This document shows, one piece after another, positions 56,263-59,880 of a DNA stretch of 59,880 bases. The notes below the pieces were generated by a model. That model was given only the letters and a program-made list of their open reading frames with translations. It searched no databases and was not told where the DNA came from. A program made the translations under genes and the position numbers. The DNA comes from Minisyncoccota bacterium (GTDB lineage: Bacteria; Patescibacteriota; Minisyncoccia; Phycocordibacterales; CAIJYI01). Numbering within the stretch: position 1 is the stretch's first letter; each line of letters begins with the position of its first letter. The stretch covers positions 1 through 59,880 of the forward strand of contig JALNYN010000004.1 of assembly GCA_023229825.1 (NCBI GenBank). The letters run 5' to 3'.

Positions 56263-56793
56263 TTACCGATTCTTTATCCCGCGATTGACAACAGAGATTA
56301 AATTCTCAAAACCAAATATCACATTTGAAAGTGCCCCTTTGGAACCGGAAAGAATACCGCTTTCATCATCAGGTAGGCCATCGTTGACCAAATCAGCAAT
56401 TTCGTCCAACAGTTTCTCAATCTTCGTGAATTTTTCTTCTGATATCGTAAAAATACTGTTGACCGCTCTCGTATTGTTCATATGGGCGATCACTTCGTTT
56501 ATATCTTTTCTTATATCAAAATATCTGCCTTCAGTAGCAATCTTCGCCTTCGGGTTTGTCTTAGATAAAGATGGCACTGCGTCGTGTCTTGTTTCAAAAA
56601 AGACTTTTCTGATACTCATTAGACAATGGTTTAGATGAGCAAAGGAGGCGAAAATATAAAATGGTGATATCGCTTTTTCGTCAACGAGTGTGTCGTCTGA
56701 ATTTTGTGCTATTTTTTTATATTCCTTTGCAATTTCAAAAGACGTCCTTGCGATCGCGAGTTCGTTTTTAAGTAATGGTAAATTATTTTTCAT
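56263..56793 (-). CDS. Helical hypothetical protein
   Basis: The 176-aa protein is predicted helical and soluble, with FASFAHLNHCLMSIRKVFFE near residue 50 and a charged middle. The pattern loosely recalls HEPN/AbiU2-like proteins, but the conserved R..xH motif of HEPN RNases is not evident. It lies on the minus strand downstream of the peptidase gene and upstream of the IS200 remnant, in an accessory region. Low confidence in any function. Confidence 0.55.
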   Translation of the reverse strand: MKNNLPLLKNELAIARTSFEIAKEYKKIAQNSDDTLVDEKAISPFYIFASFAHLNHCLMSIRKVFFETRHDAVPSLSKTNPKAKIATEGRYFDIRKDINEVIAHMNNTRAVNSIFTISEEKFTKIEKLLDEIADLVNDGLPDDESGILSGSKGALSNVIFGFENLISVVNRGIKNR

Positions 56794-56799
56794 TTTCAA

Positions 56800-57235
56800 T
56801 CAATAACCCCGGGGCAAAGCCCCGAGGTATGACCGGAGGCATTGCTTACTCGAATAATTTTAACTGCGGAGTTTCACCCATCGTCTTTCCCTGCTCCGCT
56901 ACATACTTTTCAACTACGTGCCAATTCCCCCGCTCGCCGACCGTTGCAAAGTAGAAACCGTCGCTCCAAAACTCTCCTCCCCACAATTCTTTTCTGAGCT
57001 CGGGAAATTTCTTGAATAGTTGCTTGGCGGTAATACTTTTGAAAATTCTGACAACCTGCGAACCTCCGTATTTTGGAGGAAAGGATACGAGCGGGATCTC
57101 GTCGGTAAGTAACGATTTGCGGTATTTTACGGGAAAGACGATCTGGTAGTGAGCGGTATACGCATTGTGACGAGTTTTGACGACAGCCATGCCTCTATTA
57201 TATCTTGGAAACCAAGGGTTTCCAAACCTTCCTAT
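56800..57235. mobile_element. IS200/IS605-like remnant (non-autonomous)
   Basis: The element is bounded by a right-end-type hairpin (CTCGGGGC, TTT, GCCCCGGGG at 56803-56825) and a left-end-type hairpin (TTGGAAACC, AAG, GGTTTCCAA at 57208-57229). Between them is a shortened tnpA. Hairpins of this kind are used by HUH single-strand transposases. No cargo gene is present. Confidence 0.65.
56846..57190 (-). pseudogene. tnpA: IS200-type tnpA with an internal deletion
   Basis: The 114-aa frame has the start (HYQIVFPVKYRKSLLTDEI) and end (LVSFPPKYGGSQVV, ELRKELWGGEFWSDGFYFATVG, VEKYVAEQG) of the Y1 transposase, including the Tyr helix. The middle is missing: about 34 residues between LTDEI and LVSFPPKY that carry the HUH metal motif (DHVHLL) are gone, in frame. 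The protein cannot be active. Usual length is about 150. It could act as a trap or just decay. Confidence 0.85.
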
Positions 57236-57267
57236 ACGGACGCGCGGCAGAGCCGCGTGGAATCAAG

Positions 57268-58317
57268 TTAAACGTATATATCTAATTTTTGTTTTACATA
57301 AGCATCGTTCAAACCTTCCCCATATTCAAAATAGATCAGTGGAATATTTTCTTTTTTACAAATTTGTTTCTTTTTCTTGTCCCGTTCTTTTAGCCGCTCA
57401 AAGGATTCTTCTCCACCCCAGTGTTTTATTGGTTTATAATGCTGAATACCTTGATATTCAATACCTACCCTAATTTCTTTAAGATATATATCTAGTTCTA
57501 ACCCACCAAGAAAAGCGGGGCGATAATGACGATAAATAGTGTACTGCGGGTATAATTTTTTTATGATGTAATACAGAATGGTTTCGCTTGTCCAAGCTTC
57601 GCCTACTTTCTTATGCCCAAACTTCATTCGAACTTCGTTTTCAATCACGTTATTGATTTTTCTTTTATATTTTGATATTTTTTCAAACAACCCGAGTCTT
57701 TCCATAACTAAAATCGGGGATTGGTTCGCTTGTTCAGCTTGAAAGAATAATTCTATTTCTTTAGTTAATAAATCTACCCTCTTTAGCATCTCATTAAAAT
57801 CAGGATTTTCAATAAGCGATAATAACTCGTCCGAACATGCCCCCAAAACAACCATTTTATTTTTGTATCTATCAAAACCCCACTCAAAAGATTGTTTGTT
57901 TATATACCAGCCATAATTTTGTTTAAAAGCCCCACCATACATCTCGTGGCAATAACGATAAGACGGGGTTTGTAGATTACATTCATGGCAAAGTTTCTCT
58001 GAAAAATTTAAAACAGATAACACTTTATCCGTTTCCACACTTCTTGACATTAGAGCCTCTACTATCGGAAGTGGAAAATTTAAAGAATCCAGTACATACA
58101 TTCTGTGCTTGTTGATATTTTTGGGAATTGGAGTTAATTTTCTTATTTTTATATAGTTTTCAATCGCTTCGTATGCGCAAGAACAAAAATATGCATTGGA
58201 TTTTTCATCTTTTTTAAAGGCGAAAAACGCTCCGTAATGACCCGGATATAAAACAATAGGAAAAGGAAGATTTTCTTTCGCTATTATGCTTGACTTAAAT
58301 GCAATTTCCTTTTCCAT
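57268..58317 (-). CDS. PD-(D/E)XK nuclease-like protein
   Basis: The 349-aa protein has a long N-terminal part with scattered Cys (CSCAYEA, CHECNLQ, YCHE), which may hold a zinc site, and a C-terminal nuclease-like domain: a Glu at about 245 (WTSETILYY), then LELDIYL (D276) and VGIEYQG (E287, Q289), the E-D-ExQ core of the PD-(D/E)XK fold. The closing strand PLIYFEYGEG fits. Such proteins occur as phage or defence nucleases. The target is unknown. It starts close to the downstream membrane-anchored gene at 58336. Confidence 0.7.
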   Translation of the reverse strand: MEKEIAFKSSIIAKENLPFPIVLYPGHYGAFFAFKKDEKSNAYFCSCAYEAIENYIKIRKLTPIPKNINKHRMYVLDSLNFPLPIVEALMSRSVETDKVLSVLNFSEKLCHECNLQTPSYRYCHEMYGGAFKQNYGWYINKQSFEWGFDRYKNKMVVLGACSDELLSLIENPDFNEMLKRVDLLTKEIELFFQAEQANQSPILVMERLGLFEKISKYKRKINNVIENEVRMKFGHKKVGEAWTSETILYYIIKKLYPQYTIYRHYRPAFLGGLELDIYLKEIRVGIEYQGIQHYKPIKHWGGEESFERLKERDKKKKQICKKENIPLIYFEYGEGLNDAYVKQKLDIYV

Positions 58318-58335
58318 AAAATACTCGCATTATTA

Positions 58336-58800
58336 TTATTTTTTAACCGCCCTAATTGAATCTTCTAGTTGTTTTTGAGAAGTAATAAGTTCCTCAGTAA
58401 GAGGAAATGGCGAATCAATGATTTTTCCACCTGAAACAAGAAGCATATTATCCAAACTTAAAATATCAATAGTCCAATTATCTTTATTTTGAAGATCACC
58501 CCCTTTACCAAACATCACAAGAAAAAAATGAGATCTTAGCAACGCACCAAATCCATTTTGAGAATCCACATCACCAAAAGCAATATATTTGTTTTCCTGC
58601 GTTGTTTGTTTTTCTACTATAATTTCTGGAAATTGAGCTGAACCAGGAGATTTTAAAAACGAAGAGACAATTTGTTTTACTGCATTCTCAACTTGCAATG
58701 TTTCTTGGGGTGCTTTTTTTGAGGATTTGCTAAAAACAAAAAAACCAGCAATGAGCAATAAAACAATCACCACAAGGCCAACAATTCTTTTATATGACAT
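58336..58800 (-). CDS. Membrane-anchored protein of a phage-associated lipoprotein-like family
   Basis: The 154-aa product has an N-terminal helix (about 5-24) with no lipobox Cys, then a domain with FLKSPGSAQFPEIIVEKQ and AFGDVDSQNGFGALLRSHF. The SPSTAKFP and VDAQN..GA..R blocks recur in small secreted proteins linked to phages and conjugative elements. Function unknown. It lies between the nuclease-like and BRO genes, all on the minus strand. Confidence 0.7.
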   Translation of the reverse strand: MSYKRIVGLVVIVLLLIAGFFVFSKSSKKAPQETLQVENAVKQIVSSFLKSPGSAQFPEIIVEKQTTQENKYIAFGDVDSQNGFGALLRSHFFLVMFGKGGDLQNKDNWTIDILSLDNMLLVSGGKIIDSPFPLTEELITSQKQLEDSIRAVKK

Positions 58801-58837
58801 GGTTTATTCAAGATTTTTTTTAATTTATAATTAATTT

Positions 58838-59689
58838 TTATTTTTTAACAATTTTTGGTAATTTTTTATTCTGCCCACTCATTAAAATCTTTGCGTTTCT
58901 TGTTGTTATCACGCTTTCTCCCGTTTGTTTTTCTATTTCAATTCTTGCTTTCTTGGCGGCAAGACCTCCGGCGCGGGCGACTTGTTTGTTGCTTTCTATC
59001 CCTTTGGGTTTTTTCTTTTTGGAAATTTCGGTCGTGGAAACTTCAGCGAGGGTGTTTAGCGCAAGTTCAAGATTCGTCATGTTGTCGCGCAAGTTTTCCT
59101 TTTTCAACCCTTTGAATTTTTTGTAATCTTTAACGCTTCTGTCCGACCATGCTTTTGTTATTTCATCGGTCAATAGTGCAAACTCCAAATCCTCCTTTAT
59201 TCCTCGCTCTCCCCACTCGCCGATCAGGTCTTTTCTTACTTCGATGCTTTTGAGGCGCTGGTTCACCCATTTCTCGGAATAACCTTTCTGCAAGTATGTT
59301 TTCATCGCACGGTCAAAAGAAAGCTCCGGGTCTTCCATTTCTTCCATTCGTTCATACCCGACTTTCGCAAGCCAGAGTTTGAACGGTTCCGCCTTCGGGG
59401 AAGGAATTGACTGGATAAGCCTTAAAAGCGTTTCCGTGTCCGTCACGTCGGTAAGATACATTTTTCCGTCTGGCGATTCCATTTTCAGTTGTCCGATTTT
59501 TGCGGACAACTGACTTCCCTCGCAGGACAGCTTTTTCTTCAAATCATTCCAGTATTTTCTTGGTCGTTTGTTTTCTGCCAAAACTTCGATCACATCAATG
59601 ATTGAAAAATACCAAAGCTCTTTTTCTTCATCCCAAACGCGACGAACTTCTTTTTGATTAAATAACGTGATTGAATTTGTTTTTTTCAT
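58838..59689 (-). CDS. BRO-family / phage antirepressor-like protein
   Basis: The 283-aa protein has a BRO-N type domain (about 1-110): ITLFNQKEVRRVWDEEKELWYFSIIDVIEVL, then YWNDLKKKL and MESPDGKMYLTDV. The C-terminal half is charged and helical, with NKQVARAGGLAAKKARIEIE near the end. BRO proteins bind DNA and are common in phages and in Patescibacteria. The start is followed by a normal BRO N-terminus. A -10-like TAGTATAA, which is part of the repeat element at 59709, lies about 20 nt upstream. Confidence 0.82.
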   Translation of the reverse strand: MKKTNSITLFNQKEVRRVWDEEKELWYFSIIDVIEVLAENKRPRKYWNDLKKKLSCEGSQLSAKIGQLKMESPDGKMYLTDVTDTETLLRLIQSIPSPKAEPFKLWLAKVGYERMEEMEDPELSFDRAMKTYLQKGYSEKWVNQRLKSIEVRKDLIGEWGERGIKEDLEFALLTDEITKAWSDRSVKDYKKFKGLKKENLRDNMTNLELALNTLAEVSTTEISKKKKPKGIESNKQVARAGGLAAKKARIEIEKQTGESVITTRNAKILMSGQNKKLPKIVKK

Positions 59690-59708
59690 AAGTTATTTTT
59701 TTGTCATG

Positions 59709-59880
59709 TTATACTATCCAATTAACTCAATCACTTTCGTCGTCATTCCGGCCCCACCCTCCGCCAAGGCTACGGCGTGGCGAGGCGTGAGCCGGAATCC
59801 ACTTTTATCGTTACTCCCCGTGGATCCCGTGTCCCTCCGCCAGCTGGCGGAACGGGATGACGAATGGGAAGTGGTTAGTT
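59709..59880. repeat. Composite dispersed element, copy B (inverted, with nested inserts, cut by window edge)
   Basis: Read on the minus strand it repeats copy A (10203-10335) in order: AACTAACCACTTCCC, CATCCCG...CACGGGATCC, GGGGAGTAACGATA, GTGGATTCCGGCT, AATGACGACGAAAGTGATTG, TTAATTGGATAGTATAA. Two short inserts split it: a CCGCCAGCTGGCGG palindrome (59837-59850) and a SFAEASQ-type unit (59756-59786). The right window edge cuts it. Confidence 0.88.

Noticed and set aside
1..59880. rRNA, tmRNA, RNase P RNA or replication origin
   Set aside because: None of the conserved sequences or DnaA-box clusters were seen on reading through the gaps.

Overview
The window looks like a chromosomal segment of a Patescibacteria/CPR bacterium, most likely a Parcubacteria-type lineage. 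Evidence: small dispersed core genes in short operons, an IleRS of the archaeal-like type, a VirB2/TrbC-like T4SS pilin, a PaaX-like regulator with a membrane segment, a BRO-type antirepressor, HMA-SafE-cupredoxin fusions, and many small CPR-style hypothetical proteins. TGA acts as a stop (for example at 38924), so the glycine recoding of Gracilibacteria/SR1 does not apply. I see no rRNA, tRNA or CRISPR array. Taxonomy is inferred from gene content, not from a marker search.

Layout. 1-3.6 kb: tandem paralogues of a secreted protein plus an intact and a truncated matrixin-like metalloprotease. 3.7-10.1 kb: an orphan response regulator with a frameshifted end, rpsF-ssb-rpsR, tatD, a T4SS pilin, metG and an AI-2E permease. 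10.1-16.3 kb: a dispersed repeat, a large surface protein, recO, a TraB/GumN-like protein, two methyltransferases, and two tiny genes including a 56-aa Bfd-like ferredoxin. 16.4-25.8 kb: ileS carrying an inserted histidine-phosphatase domain, argS carrying a perfect palindrome in frame, and an operon with a long TldD protease. 25.8-29.3 kb: a thymidylate block (tmk, folA, thyA, dut, dCMP deaminase). 29.3-30.9 kb: secE-nusG-rplK split by repeats. 31-43.7 kb: LOG, uppP, a PaaX-like gene between two copies of a palindrome, ftsH, a PLD synthase, alkD, an Mg P-type ATPase and a CDGSH protein. 43.8-55.05 kb: a very large surface metalloprotease, then a long minus-strand metal/thiol cluster (cupredoxin, two HMA-SafE exporters, CcdA, DUF1573, unknown Cys proteins) with a CsoR-like operator in front. 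55.1-59.9 kb: an accessory end with a three-gene module ending in a caspase/gingipain-like peptidase, an internally deleted IS200 TnpA, a PD-(D/E)XK protein and a BRO protein.

Two properties run through the whole window. First, at least fourteen genes have a -10 box ending 5-8 nt (usually exactly 6) before the start codon, which predicts leaderless mRNAs. Many other genes, mostly inside operons, use strong AGGAGG-type Shine-Dalgarno sites. Second, intergenic spaces are filled with repeat families: (i) heptamer tandem repeats, often paired as inverted arms around a short spacer, with a different heptamer at different loci; (ii) a 31-bp GC-rich palindrome family; (iii) a 28-bp palindrome family that also sits inside a gene; (iv) a SFAEASQ-type repeat; (v) a MITE-like element that supplies the nusG stop codon. 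Several of these are inserted in frame inside essential genes (ileS, argS) and inside alkD.

The core genes cover translation, dTTP synthesis, envelope lipid recycling and membrane proteolysis. The metal/thiol cluster probably forms one periplasmic copper and disulfide handling system.
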